Below are positions 35,401 to 48,200 of a DNA stretch of 64,000 bases, one piece after another. The notes beneath the pieces are model-generated. The model was not told the DNA's origin and did not search any database. It was given only the letters and a program-made list of their open reading frames with translations. This DNA is from Setophaga petechia (Eukaryota > Chordata > Aves > Passeriformes > Parulidae). The position numbers and the translations under genes were made by a program. Within the stretch, counting starts at the first letter, position 1, and the number at the start of each line of letters is the position of its first letter. The DNA lies in NCBI GenBank assembly GCA_024362935.1, contig JANCRA010000003.1, forward strand, positions 2,353,501 to 2,417,500. Direction: 5' to 3'.

Positions 35401-38353
35401 ATCTGGCAACAACTCAAGTCTCAGGAGGAAAAAAGTCAGCATTCCAGGTTTGTGTTCCACCATTACATCCTTCATTCATTTTTCTCAGGCAAAAGGTCAC
35501 CGAAACATCATGTTTGAAATCATTAAAAGACACAATCAATCTCCTTTCAAACTAGCCCATAACTTTGAAACCAGAATCCAATTGCCTGTTCAGGCTCATT
35601 AGTGTCTTTGGATCCTAATGACCCACTCAGTTGCAGTAAATGAAAAACTAATCCTTGTTTTATGCCATTGGCCCAAAAGGATTAGCCAACTCTTGCTACC
35701 CCTGCAATCAGCCTTGCACGGGGGGATTATGACCATCTAATACTGTAAGTCTACACATTCCAATCTGTTACAATATGTAGCACTTAAAGCTTATTTCCTT
35801 GAAATACTTAAACGAATTAATGCTGTAGTGTAAGATTGTTTTCTTAGGATGCAGTGATTCACCTGCCCCTGCCCCCAAAGCCTGCATTTACACACAAACA
35901 TGCAGAGAGGTCCTGTTACTCCTAACACAAAGTTTTAATTATGTTCATGGTCTTGAAATGAAAAATTCAAACTATTTTTTTCTTTGCACAGAGCCCAGAC
36001 TGGGGATGAAATGATGGAGAGGATTTCTATGGGATTCAGTGCTGTAATTTAGGGGGTAGATAGAAATAAAGCCATTATTCTATACAACATTCTCTGGGTT
36101 GTAACTCCAGGTTTGTACCACTTGTATCATTGCAGATTTTCCAGCTCAGGATTCTGGTTGCTCTTTTAATTAGTGATCAATTAGATGACCCTACATTACC
36201 ATGACATAAACTTTTTGTTTTCCTCAAAGTATTCACACATTGCCATTGACAATTCAGTGTGTTTAAGAGACAATTTTAACACTCTCAGTTGCCCTATTCA
36301 TCCAGTTTTTCTGATATAAAATATAAATAACTCTTGTGGTTTAATCACCTTAAGTATTATACATAAAAGCACAACTAAATTTGTCCTGCAGAGTGTTTTG
36401 CTGGGTATATGCACTTCAGATTGATATTCTTGGACTGAGGTTACAGAAAATTCATAAATTGCTCTGAACATGAAACTTGATTTTTGAGTGAGAACAGCTT
36501 GCTGAATGCCTTATTTCCTATTAAAAGTGGTATCTGAAGGCATAAAAAAGCAGTACAGGAAAATAAATCTTATATTCCATAACCCCTGGGAGTCATTACA
36601 ATACATCATAGTTTCCAAATTAATTTTTTTAGTGTCAAACTTACACAGCAGCTGCTTATTTATCAGCCAAATATCCCTGGATGTTTATAAAAGTGCTTTA
36701 CATTTACATATCAGTAACATTATCAGTAAAAGAGTAGATGGTGCTTCAGATATTATGTTGCTTTAGAAATTAAAATAGTTTTTTTACTGGAAGACCACTT
36801 TGCAGAACAAGGCAGATGTGTAGAAATGTTCTCTGTGTTATTTCTGGTCAGAAAAATGACATTTCCATATAGCTGTTATTTCTGTGGGAGAAAGAAAATC
36901 AAGGCCTCCATGTCTTCCTCACCATTGCAGCAGATCAGAGTGTGAATTTTGTTAGTGAACTTCTTCAAAGTTTTTTACTCAACAAATTCAAAAGTTTATT
37001 TATTCAAGTATCATTGTATTTCCTACAAGGTTGGTGACATAAAATATTTATTTTAATATTTATTTAATCTAATGGATTGTGGCACATTAGCTTTTACAAG
37101 CAGTATTTTAAGTGAAGTGGTTTTCTGTCAAAAACATCATTAAAAACCTAAGTGGAACAGAAAAGATCTCAGGGCTCTAAATAAACATTTACCTTCTGGT
37201 TAGGATACACTTATGAGATTCAAAGTCCAATCTCTGCCCTGCTTATTCAAGAGGGGTTTTGTTGTTGGTACCTTTGGGCTTGGCTGGGAGCCTGAACTCT
37301 GTTTTACTCCTTGCAATCCAAGGAGAGAACAAAAAGGCAGCCCCACCTGCAAGGACTGCCAGCACAATGCACAGTGTCACCACATTGTCACTGTGCTGAC
37401 AGCTGCACAGCTCTGAAGGGATCACAGCTCCCAGCTGCTGCTGCTCCTGGAGCTTCCTGGGCTCAGCTGCTCACCTGTGGGATACCTGCAGTACCTGCTG
37501 CTTGCTCTCAAGCAGCCCCTGCTACACTGACAAGAGAATCTCTCTTCACTCAGCTCTCAGGGTAGAAATGGGTGTAAAATGTAATGGATGGGTGTGTAAA
37601 GGGCAAACCAAAATGACCTTGGGCAGTGAGAGCTGTGCCAGTGCCAGCAACCCATCAACACAACTGCTACTGACTTTATGGGCATAACCAGGGACCATTT
37701 CTAGGTGGAATTTGACAGGTACCAATGAAAAAATCCCAGTGTGTGTAAGCAGCTCATGGTCTTAGGCCTCAGAAAAGTATCCCAAATGCTGAGAGGCTGC
37801 CTCTTCTGAAGCAGCTTTCTCTGCTTTGCTATTAATCAGCCTATCCAATTTGTGTCAGTAAACATCCAGCAAGACCTAGGACTGTGGTTCCTCTCACTTC
37901 AACTGCAGCCTTGACTTCTACCCTGTAACACCTTGGGCATGGATAACAGAATTCATCAGGAAAGGTCTTTGGTTATGGAATAACTGAGAAAAAAAAATCA
38001 AACTTTTATGTCTCTAAATAATCTCAGAATATTTATCAGCAGTGTAAAGTAAAAGGTAGAGAATCAAACTTGCCTGTACTTTAGGTTTTTCAGATTGACA
38101 GGTATGCAGGAGATTAGAAAAACTGTCTCACTTCTTAGTAGCTAGACCTCAGCAGGATTTCACTAAAACTTCCTGATTCACTTCCAGTTTAAAAAAAATC
38201 CAATTTTCACATATCTCTAGGCCTAAAATTAGTCCTGAGTCATTTAGGAGATCGGTATAAAAGAAACAGTGGCATAGATAATCAAGCTTTTGGTCATTAG
38301 GGGGTTTGCAGAGCAACAGAGGGGAAGGGACTCTGTTCCCCTTGGGATTTTGT
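32439..38353. other. AT-rich intergenic between LTR and SIX6OS1 3' end
   Basis: About 5.9 kb without a gene, CR1 or LTR I can recognise. Contains a regulatory candidate at 35,545-35,835. Confidence 0.5.
35545..35835. promoter_or_regulatory. Candidate element with three OTX/CRX-type GGATTA sites
   Basis: CTAATCC at 35,648, GGATTAG at 35,679 and GGATTA at 35,723, with CCATTGG (35,665) between them and ACGAATTAATG (35,812) nearby. GGATTA/TAATCC is the known binding word of OTX2, CRX and PITX. A retinal or forebrain element for neighbouring SIX6 is a fair guess, but is inference. Confidence 0.33.
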
Positions 38354-38488
38354 AAGAGGAAAAGGAAAAAGAAAAGGAAGAAGAAAAGGAAAATGAAAAT
38401 GAAAACTGAAAGAAGGGGAAAGGAGGGGAGGGGAAAGGAAAAGAAGGGAAAGGAAAAGTGGAAAGGAAAAGAGGAAAGGGGAAAAGGA
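38354..38488. repeat. Purine-rich low-complexity tract (GGAAA/GAAAAG)n
   Basis: About 135 bp almost entirely A and G on the plus strand, with only a few interruptions, in GGGGAAAGG- and GGAAAAG-type units. It is a simple repeat just beyond the end of SIX6OS1 and could form a triplex; the stop-free reading through it is an effect of composition. Confidence 0.85.
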
Positions 38489-38559
38489 ATTAAATATCAA
38501 GTATTACAATTACATCATTGTTCCACTTCAGATATTAAGAAATACCTACAAAACTTTAA

Positions 38560-38999
38560 GATAACATTAATAAAGATGTTTATTTCAAATATTTTATGAA
38601 TCAGCTGTTATACATAGAATACTCAAGAACATTGTCTTTAATTCAAATTCAGCTTTAACTGCTACAACAGTCATTCTTACTAACACAAGTAATTTAGTTT
38701 ATATCAGAAGCTGAATGCTCTGAGAGACATTGACTTAAACAGAAATATCTACCCTAAAATTATATTTCTGTTTGGGGGTGCCAATTTAACAAGAGCATAT
38801 AATAACAGTTCATGAACAAACACATTTCAAAGATAAGTAAGCAAATCTCAAAATGTGTGATTGATGAACTCACATTGCAGCAATTGCAATTATGTATTCT
38901 TACAAGAAATGGAAGGAGAAGAAATGGTTTGTACTTTAACTCAAGAAACTGGAAACATTTGTCAAGGCTAAGTAGGACAATAAAGGAAGTCACAGGTGT
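38560..38999 (-). other. SIX6OS1: 3' UTR of SIX6OS1 (probable)
   Basis: The minus strand downstream of the stop codon is AT-rich and non-coding for about 420 bp up to a canonical AATAAA (seen as TTTATT on the plus strand at 38,579-38,584). The end point is inferred from that signal, and an earlier or later site could be used. Confidence 0.5.
38579..38584 (-). terminator. Poly(A) signal AATAAA for SIX6OS1
   Basis: Canonical hexamer on the gene strand about 415 bp after the stop codon. It is followed, about 90 bp further on, by the long pyrimidine run (gene strand) at 38,354-38,488, which could help slow the polymerase (inference). Confidence 0.5.
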
Positions 39000-39202
39000 T
39001 CAAAATAATGTAAATGGCTTTGTATTTTGTGAGGAAGAATGAAAACCTTTCATAGAAGGAGACTGTGGTGATCTCTGATCCTGTCCAAATGGAAATGAAA
39101 AATTAACATCATCTTTTCCATCTCCAAATGCATGAGAAGTTGATTCCGAGGGGAAGGGAAAGGCAAATGCATCCTCATTTTCTGGTTTCCCAAAGAAGCT
39201 TC
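39000..39202 (-). CDS. SIX6OS1: SIX6OS1 last coding exon with stop codon
   Basis: Acceptor TTCCATATAG before GAAGCTTC. G from the previous exon plus GA gives Gly, then SFFGKPENEDAFAFPFPSES, a Gly/Asp-rich linker, DDVNFSFPFGQDQRSPQSPS and the end KPFTLF, stop TGA at 39,000-39,002. Repeated aromatic pieces (FFG, FAFPFP, FSFPFG) resemble short linear motifs; whether they bind a partner is unknown. The 3' UTR continues to lower coordinates. Confidence 0.85.
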
Positions 39203-42200
39203 CTATATGGAATACAGATAACATTCATTGTTAGATTAAATCTGAGTCAATACTGCATTCAGCACATGTTTCTTTATTAACATATTGTGCCAAATATCCC
39301 ACTGAGAATCACCCTACAGTTGTGAGTTTATTGCTGCACCAGAGATGGTATTTCCAGGAGGTTGTTATTAGAATTAACATGGGATAAAGCATGGAGCACT
39401 TGAAGGTTTAGAACAACAAAACACTTCTGCATGATACATTTTGCAACAGAGGTGTTTGTAAATAGAATCTGCATAAGTGTTTATTTAGAGAAAAATGTGA
39501 TGATTTATTGAAATACTTGAACTTTGTCCTCTCCCTTGCAAATCCTCTCATTTTGCTTCAAGCACACCTAACACTATCCCTATTTCTTTCTTTCTCATAC
39601 CTCTTCTTTTCCATGACACATCAGATGTTTAGAGCCCAACATGCAAGGGAAGATTTAAGCTAAAGGTTTAGCTAAAACACAAATGAGCACAATAAACCAC
39701 TGAGCTACACTATCACAGCTGAACATCCTTTCAGAGAACCACAGGAGCTCTGTTAAGCTGGATCATGAGCCTGGCAGTCATGGGAACACAAGCAGGAGAG
39801 AGCTGATATACACAAGTACATCTGAGTTTCAGACTTACCAATATCTTCATGTGAGGACAGAGAGTTCAGGTTTCCCACAGAATAATTTTCTTCTGTCTGA
39901 AATGTAAACAGGTATTTTATTTGACAAATGAAAAAGGCAAAAGTAAACTTTAATGTTGATATGTATTTGCTTTTTTGTGAGAAAAACATTGTCTTAGTGA
40001 ATGTTAGCAGCTTTACAAAATCTGGATTTAAAGGTATTTATCAGTCCCTAAAGTTGCAAGGTAAGTTCTTTGATCAGATGGGTTTTATGATATTTGCATG
40101 CAGCCACAAACACTCTTCCTCCATTCTTCTAGGAAAAAACCAGACTGATAACAGTCCAAAAGCTGACCTGACTTAATGCTGATTTTTTAAACCAAAACTA
40201 TTCAAAACTATTCAAATTGTGGCATTTTATAAAATCTCCAAGCAACAACACAAATACTTCCTACTGAATAGGGCCTCATATTGCCAGAAAGAGCAGCAGG
40301 ATAACCACTTGTCACTCTTGAGTTCTTAGATTTAAAGTAGATGCTGAAATTCTTCAAAACTCCCATCTAACTCTAAAGAATCCCAGATCTGCTACAGCTG
40401 GTAAAATCTTGGTTTCTGCAGCTGAGCAGGCACAAAATAATGTGAGTTCTGACCTCACTGGGTGACTTAAAACCCACCTCATTCCTACACAATGCACAAA
40501 GCACACACCAGCATGTTCTCTCCTACACACAGGCAATGCTAAGCCCTGTCCTATGCATCTATCCTGGATCCCCAATTATCTACCTAATAGCCCAGGAGAG
40601 GAAAAAAATTACTCTACAGCACTGGAAAGAAACTGGAAGACCTGGATCCCATTCCCTGTTCCATTCAGTTGCCTGCCTAGCTCCTCTATTTGAGTATGGC
40701 TAATCCATATTTGCTGTTCAGCAACCCTAATAGATTGTCCTTTCTTCCCTTCTCACTGTTCTTCACTTCATCAAGACAAAACCACACAGGAGAAGCATGT
40801 GAGCTGTGAAGTCTGCTAGACAACTTGAATTTGGCACTGTAACACTCAACCAGAAGTCTTTTGGTGAATTGAGTCACTGTGTATTTGTGTATGATCCATA
40901 TGAGAGAGATTCATTACCTAGACATTAAAAAAATGTTTGCTGCAAAGATAACCAGTCTGAAAAATCTCATTCAGTGTCAATGCTGTTTTGTTCACATATT
41001 TTGCTTTGTGGAAATGTAATGTTCACAATTAATCATTTTTTTACCTCGTGAGATGAATTTTGTGCTCCAAACAGAGAAGAACCAAATAAATTAAAGCCAG
41101 GTGAATCAGCTCTCTGGGAGAAGTTCATGTGAGAAAAGAAAGCAGGAGATTTTGATGTTCCTTCTTCACAACCTAAACTTTGAATGCTGTAAATACAGAA
41201 ATATAGAAACTATATTAATAGCTTTTTAAGTGGTGTAGATGACTTTTTTCCTTCTATTTTTTCCTTTTCCTCTTTTTTCACTATTTTACATCCCCATTGC
41301 TTCCATCAATAATTGCTTTTTGCATCACAGAACAGATAACACCATTCTTTAAAGTAAAGGGAGGTGGTGTTCTTACCAACTCCATGCCCTCTTAACAAAA
41401 AACCCAAAAAGCCTGTTAAAGACCAGAATCAGAGTGACAAATACTACTGCATGAAAAGACAATGTGTCTCATGTATTTTTAAACAAAGTACTGATCTTTC
41501 AAAACGGCTTCAACTGGAAATTATACTGTAGGAAGAAAACTTAATAAATATCAGGCATAACTCAGGAAAAAATTCTAAATATTTTCAGAAGAGCTTTCTA
41601 GAAAATTATTTCACTAGTATCTTTCAAAAAAGAGCTGAAATGCTTATACAGTAAGTGTGAGTACAACTTTTTGCTCAGAATTAAAATAAAAGTTGAAATC
41701 ATACGAGTCAAATAGAGGTGTTTTTGCAAAGTGTGGGTTTTTCCCTTTTAAGTCAGGTGTTTTAGATGCTCTTAAGAATGGTTCTGTACTTTCTTCTTCT
41801 ATGTCAGGATTATCTTCACTTGGCTTAAAACCCGTGTGGACATCCTATCAAAAAGAAATAAACAATGATGTTTATAACATACAACAGTTCTCAAAATACC
41901 ATTATTCCTTTTAACTGTAAATATGTTCTCAGTGGAGCCAGCACTGAGGCTCTTTATTTATAGTTCTGTGCAAGAAGTGAGTTTTAAATGCAGACTTTTT
42001 TTCAAAACATTTCATCAGCTCACATTAATGAAGGTGTTATGCACCAATTGACAATTTACCAATTTCTTGCCAACTGAATCAAGTATGTCAAAATACTTTG
42101 ACTATTCTAAATAAACTTCTTACTTATGACATAAGAAATGTTTTTCTTACTTGAGGTACATATGAGCAGTTCATGGGCTCATCTGCTTCTTCATCAACAT

Positions 42201-45200
42201 GTTTGGCCTCCTGGCTTGCTGCACAAAAAAGACAGCACTGCCTGTATTATAACAGCATTTTAAACAGACACACAAAAATGACATTGTGAGAAAGAATCCT
42301 TCAGAAAAGTTCACTAGCTTGGCATTGCTACTGGTAAGGAAGTGTTCTGACTGTGGTTTTCTTAACAACCCATTTTGTGGCTCTGTCCATAACAATTACC
42401 TCTTGTTCTGCCACTCGTTGCTGTCAAAGCATTACTCAGGCTGCTGCTTGGGGTTTGGTGTGTTCTTCAAACCTGCCCATTGTTCCTGAGAGTGCTGTGT
42501 TTGTCTGCTCCAGCTATTACCCTCTGAGAGGGCTAATAGTCAATAGAAACAGGTGGGAACAATATAAAAAGCACATCCCTGTGACAGTGATGAAGTGTAG
42601 TTTAAAGAACTGGGCAAGAGTCAGGAGGAGAAATGAGAAGAAACATTATCAGACTTTCTGCTATCAGAGCTTCTGCTCTGAATTTCAGACTGTGCTATGT
42701 CTCAGGCACTGTGCGTTAAGGTCCTATATTCTCTTTGTAAAAAAATCGAGGCTATAAACTTGTACATGCATCTAAATTAGAAGTTCAGTTAGAAAAAGAA
42801 ATATTTAAACTGAAGTTCAGTTCCTTGTGATTTTAAAAACTACAGGTGTATTTGTAACTACCCTGGATTTTTTCTGTAAGCATTCTGCAGGTTTTTCTCC
42901 AGTTAATTTTCATCTTTAATGATCTTGATCTGATTCTTCAAGATACCTAAATTACTGGGTTTATTATATTTCACTTCTTTGCATTTTCTCATGCCTTCTG
43001 GCTAGATGTTAAGACTGGATTTCATTTTACCCAAGTAATTTGAGACTCAGGTGTGAATTTACAAGAGATGTTGGACAGATCCTTTCCCTCACAACGATCA
43101 GTGCAGACTAAATCCCACATTACTGAGCAGTTAAGTCTCTATTTAAATTAGGACTCTGCCTGTCTGCTCTACTCAAATTTTGAGCTAAACAATCAAGGTG
43201 GAAAAGAAATGCAAATGGTGGCCCTCTCAATGCCAGAGTTAAAATTTAGTCCCAAAAATTTCCTAGTTTATAACTATATGGTCCAACGTTGTAAAAAAAT
43301 TATAGTAGTACTTTACCCATTACTGCATTTCCACTCTCAAACTGTTGATAGGAAGTCAACTGCTTTGGAAGATCTGGCAGTCTAAAAGACAAAGTTTAAT
43401 GTTTGCCTAAATGCGAATTATTTCCATAAACCCCAGCCTCAAGAATGAAAGCTATTTTGTTAAAGAAAAGTTACCTGAATTTCACTTGGTTTTTTATGCT
43501 TACTGTTGATGGAACTTGGGCAATTTGTGGGCGATTAGTCCCTGCAGTGTCAATAACCATTTTCTAAAAAACAGAAAAAACTCACATGAGGCAGCAAGTG
43601 AAATTGTCACTTCAGCAGTATCACTCTGATTTCTCCTTAGACTGTGGAAATCCCTTCTTCCAACCAGAAATAAAGGATTAGACAATGTAAAAACTTTTTC
43701 TTTGTTTTAGCTACATTTTGACAGCATGATACCCTGTATTCTGTAATTTTCTAATACTTAGTCACAGCTCTGCTAACTAGATGTGATTAATTAACTTTTC
43801 TGTAACACCAGTAGTGCTATGCCATTTACAAACTTCATGCAGTCTGCTGCTGCTGCAGCCTGGTTGCTTGTGCTTGAGAACACAGAAAGGGCTGGGGCAG
43901 AAATCACTCTGATTTCTCCTTAGACTGTGGAAATGTCTTCTTTTAACCAGAAATTAAGGATCAGACAATGTAAAAACTTTTTCTTTGTTTTACCTGCATT
44001 TTGACAGCATGATACCCTGTATTCTGTAATTTTCTAATCCTTAGTCACAGCACTGCTAGCTACATGTGATTAATTAACTTTTCTGTAACACCAATGGTGC
44101 TGTGCCATTTACAAACTTCCTGCAGGTGTGCTGCTGCTGCAGCCTGGTTGCTCGTGCTTGAGAACACAGAAAGGGCTGGGGCAGAAATCACTCTGATTTC
44201 TCCTTAGACTGTGGAAATCCTTTCATTTAACCAAAAATTAAGGATCAGACAATGTAAAAACTTTTTCTTTGTTTTACCTACATTTTGACAGCATGATAAA
44301 CTGTATTCTGTAATTTTCTAATCCTTAGTCACAGCACTGCTAGCTACATGTGATTAATTAACTTTTCTGTAACACCAATAGTGCTGTGCCATTTACAAAC
44401 TTCCTGCAGGTTTGCTGCTGCTGCAGCCTGGTTGCTCGTGCTTGAGAACACAGAAAGGGCTGAGGGCAGGCCTGGCTCTGCCTCTGGGGCCAACTGAGCA
44501 TCCACATCAGTCTCAGTCAGCACAGGTCTCAGGTGGGGATTGAAAAACTGCAGGAAACACAGAAATACTCCCAACCTCACAGACTTTCATCAGAGCAGAA
44601 GCCATCACTCTTCTCTGTAGCATGTATTTGTGCCTTAAGGGCAGGGTGAGGAATCAATGCCTCAGCATCAAATAACACATTATTTTACAGGGAGTGTCTA
44701 GTTCTTGTTCATTTTTAATTAACAAAATGTATCAAACTGATTTCTATTCAGGGTAGGGTACAAAAGAGCTGATTCTGCAGAATCTGTCTGCCATTTGAAC
44801 TCCTGTAGTGTACAGCACACCTTTGCTGAAGCATAGCAACCTTCTTTCTTCCAATCTTTTCATTTTTCCTCAGATTCCCTCTTCTTTTCCTTGTTGCCAT
44901 CACCCTTTCTTAAAGTTCTCTTAACCTTGACTTACTGCTTCCTACAATTGTCTAAGTGCAATTCTAGGTCCCAGACTCCCAGCCTCATCTCTAGATTACC
45001 CTGGCAACAGCCCTTCCATCATCCCCATCATCTCCAACTCCCTAAGCCAGTCACAAATCAGAATTGCTTGAAATTTCTTCTGGTCTTGTTCCACTCAGTC
45101 CTGTCACTGTCCTTCATCTTGTTTTGTGCTATGAAGGCTTTGTCTTCCACACAGACTTCATTCTAAACCATTTAGTGATTACTCACCTCATTCTTCAATT

Positions 45201-48200
45201 CCCTTGAAATTCTTAAGAAAATCACAACTGGTTATGCTAAGTTTTTTTACCTGATTTTTTGTTGTTCATTAAATTTTGATTTTAAATTTATCCAGTGGGA
45301 TGTGCCTTAGAAAGATGGTTTAGAGATGAAAAGTTCCCAAGCTTGTGCACAGCAAACACATTAGAAACTCTTCTACCCTTATGGCCTTACCTCCTCTGAT
45401 TTCTCCATGTAAAACTTGAATAATCTATTGCTCCTATGAATGGTTTTGCACTCCATGAGATTATTGGTGATTTTCAACACTTTACAAGTTGTACCTCCAG
45501 CTTTCTTCTGGATTAGTTTATTGTATTTCAATAAAAAATATTGTATCTGAATAAAGCTGCAATTCACTCCACCATTTCAAAAATGTCATAATAACTATAT
45601 TCTTCTGGGTGAGAAATAGAAAATCGACTTGTGGACTCCTGTAGTGCACCAAGGAGTGCTGCTCATGGTTTTATTCCTCTCAGCCCAGATTTCTGTTTCT
45701 GGTCAAACCACAGAATGGAGTTAACTGTGGGCTGTCCTGTACACTCAGTCCTTTATGAAACCCTTCATTATGGAGTAAAGGGGCTCATGATTCATCATTA
45801 ACAGAAGGGTTTGATCCTCCTTTAGAGTTCCAAATATTTGCTACATACAGACTCTGGAAATAACAGAGGTTATTTTTAATGCTAAAAACTGTTATACAAA
45901 ATGAGTTGGTAAGATGGTCCACCTTGATTTGGCATTAGAATGCACTTGTAAGAACACAGATATTTTCAGAATAAAAAGGCACCAAAGAAAGATGTTTGCT
46001 GTGATTACCAAGCAATTGCAGATTACCATGATTAGCAATTTACAGTGCTAACAGGTTTTATGTAAGATATAATACCATGAAGTATATTTGAAGTGTTTTA
46101 AATTTAAACAACCACATAAAACAGATTACATAACTTCATATTTTTACCAGTGGGAGAGCAACGCACCTGTGATAAATTTTCTGCAAGGCTGGGGGAACTG
46201 CTGGTGGCCAATGAAAGTTCCACTGATTTCTCTTTTTCTTCTTTCCCTAAATTTACAAATACTACATAATATTATCAGTAAGATTAAGTATCCAAAGTAT
46301 GGCATTGTTAAACAGAACTTGGGAACAAACCTTATACATTTTCCTTTTAATAGAGAGCAAAAAGAAACTTATCACGAAGTATGAAAGTATGAAACAAATA
46401 AAATCTGTTTAATATTTACTGTACTAATGCAAACAGTGTTAAAGGTATTTTAGATTTGAGATTAAATTCTTTTCAGATGTTTCTGACACCACACATTGGG
46501 TGTATCTGTCATGTTACTTTACTCATTGCACAGATAAGGGAGAAATCAGACACACAAGATTTACAGAACATAAAACAAGGTAAGCACCCAACTTCCATTG
46601 CTTCAACTGTAAGTAGTTGAGCAGCTCACTAGATTTGTTATCATCACTTACCCCTTCTTTTGCACAAAAATAACCCAAAGTGCTCACTGAAGTCAATGAA
46701 CACACTGCACCTGTTTCTGGTCTTTGCTTTGAGAACCTAAAACTCTGCACAGACTGGACAAATTTCCGAGGAATGCACGGCACATGCAATGCTTTATACA
46801 GCTGACGTTTCCCCTTCGGCAAAGATGGCTCTTCAAACACCCTAAACAAATTTAAATTAAAAAGAAAAATTACTCATTGCAAAAGAAAAGAAATCATAAA
46901 ATATAGCTGCTTTAAATAAGTGGAATTCTCAAGGGTATTGGATGTTGTCAAGGAAGTTTTACCACTTTCAGCACCAGTAGTTGACAAAAATGAGGTTTTC
47001 TTTAAATAATGTCAGAGAGAGAAAATCTCTGAAAAAGAAGCCATAAAGAGTAATAAGCCAATCATAAGAACATTGTTGGCTTAAATTTTGCCAGTATCAA
47101 AGAAAAGAATTAGTATTGTGGAGTTTTACACTTTAATCAAAGTGCCTCATTACTGTAGTTCTGAAATCACATTTTCACATTTAAAACCACTTTTTCTCCC
47201 TCTAGATTGTCTGGAATACTCACACTATACATACACAAAAGAGAAAACTGCAGCAAGTGTTTTCACTTGTGGGGTAATTATCTGTGTAGGGTAAATAGCC
47301 CTTTACAGTGCAGAAAGACAAAGGTTAGCAGAACAATGAAGAGTAAAGTGGCTGTTTGGCACAGGAACATTTACTATTTTTTAGAATAATGAGTTCTATT
47401 TTATTTTCTCTCTGGCATTCCTGCTTAGTGCCTCTGTGCTTCTAGCTACAACATCTGGTTTGTAGTTGAGTGAACAATGCTGTTCAGAACAAATGAAGAA
47501 CTGAGTCAGTCTTTTTGTTCTTCTTGAAATTTCCTCATAAACAAAAATAAGATAAAATGTAGAATACACTTCTATTAAGAAGATAGTGTTGAGTAAAATT
47601 AGCAACACTAATTAAAAAATACCACTGAGAAGATCTGGCTAAATATAAGGACCTAACATATTAAACTCATCTGCATACATGTGAGCTGTGTGAACTGTGC
47701 TCTCATAAAACCCTGAAAGCCCCTCAGCCAAGTGTCTCTGATGAAAAGACTGATTTCTCTTGCAATCACATTTATACCTGGTGCTGTGCTGGACTGAGAC
47801 TGAACAAACTGTACAAAACATCAATCACCTAAAAAACTGAAATCCAAAGTAAATCTTGCTGTTACATTAGCTCTAGATAAACCTGTGTCAAGAATGAATG
47901 CTGCAGAAAACAAGATGTGTGTGGTTGGTGTATCTGTAAATTCATATACAGGAAGTCAAAAGCAAGGAGAAATCAAAACAGAGCTAAGCACGGAACTCTG
48001 GCTGAAACTGTTTCACTTTGTTCCCAATGGCTCATTTTACCACAATCATCATTCAAATATCAGTTGAACAGGCTGCTGTGGCTGAGGTCATCACTTAGAC
48101 TGCCATTAAAAACGGGGGGTTGTGGTTGGGGTTTTTTTTTGTTTGGTTGGTTTGGGTTCTTTTCCGAACTTCGGGTGTCAAACTGTTTTTATAAGTTCCT

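Larger units (their letters stand above)
39203..43474 (-). other. Short introns at the 3' half of SIX6OS1
   Basis: Non-exon stretches 39,203-39,838, 39,897-41,044, 41,187-41,704, 41,845-42,150, 42,219-43,316 and 43,382-43,474 are AT-rich introns. I recognise no repeat or RNA gene in them. Confidence 0.6.
43564..46166 (-). other. SIX6OS1 intron with a threefold tandem duplication
   Basis: A 2.6-kb intron. It contains the 283-bp tandem array at 43,620-44,463 and the candidate cassette exon at 45,391-45,507. The rest is AT-rich sequence without recognised features. Confidence 0.6.

Noticed and set aside
38306..38599. A Lys/Arg-rich 97-codon frame
   Set aside because: It is the purine simple repeat translated.
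46647..46710. Longer version of the exon at 46,711 ending at GGG/GTAAGT
   Set aside because: Good donor, but it puts the following exon into an improbable frame; the GTGCAG donor keeps the phase consistent. Kept only as a possible minor form.
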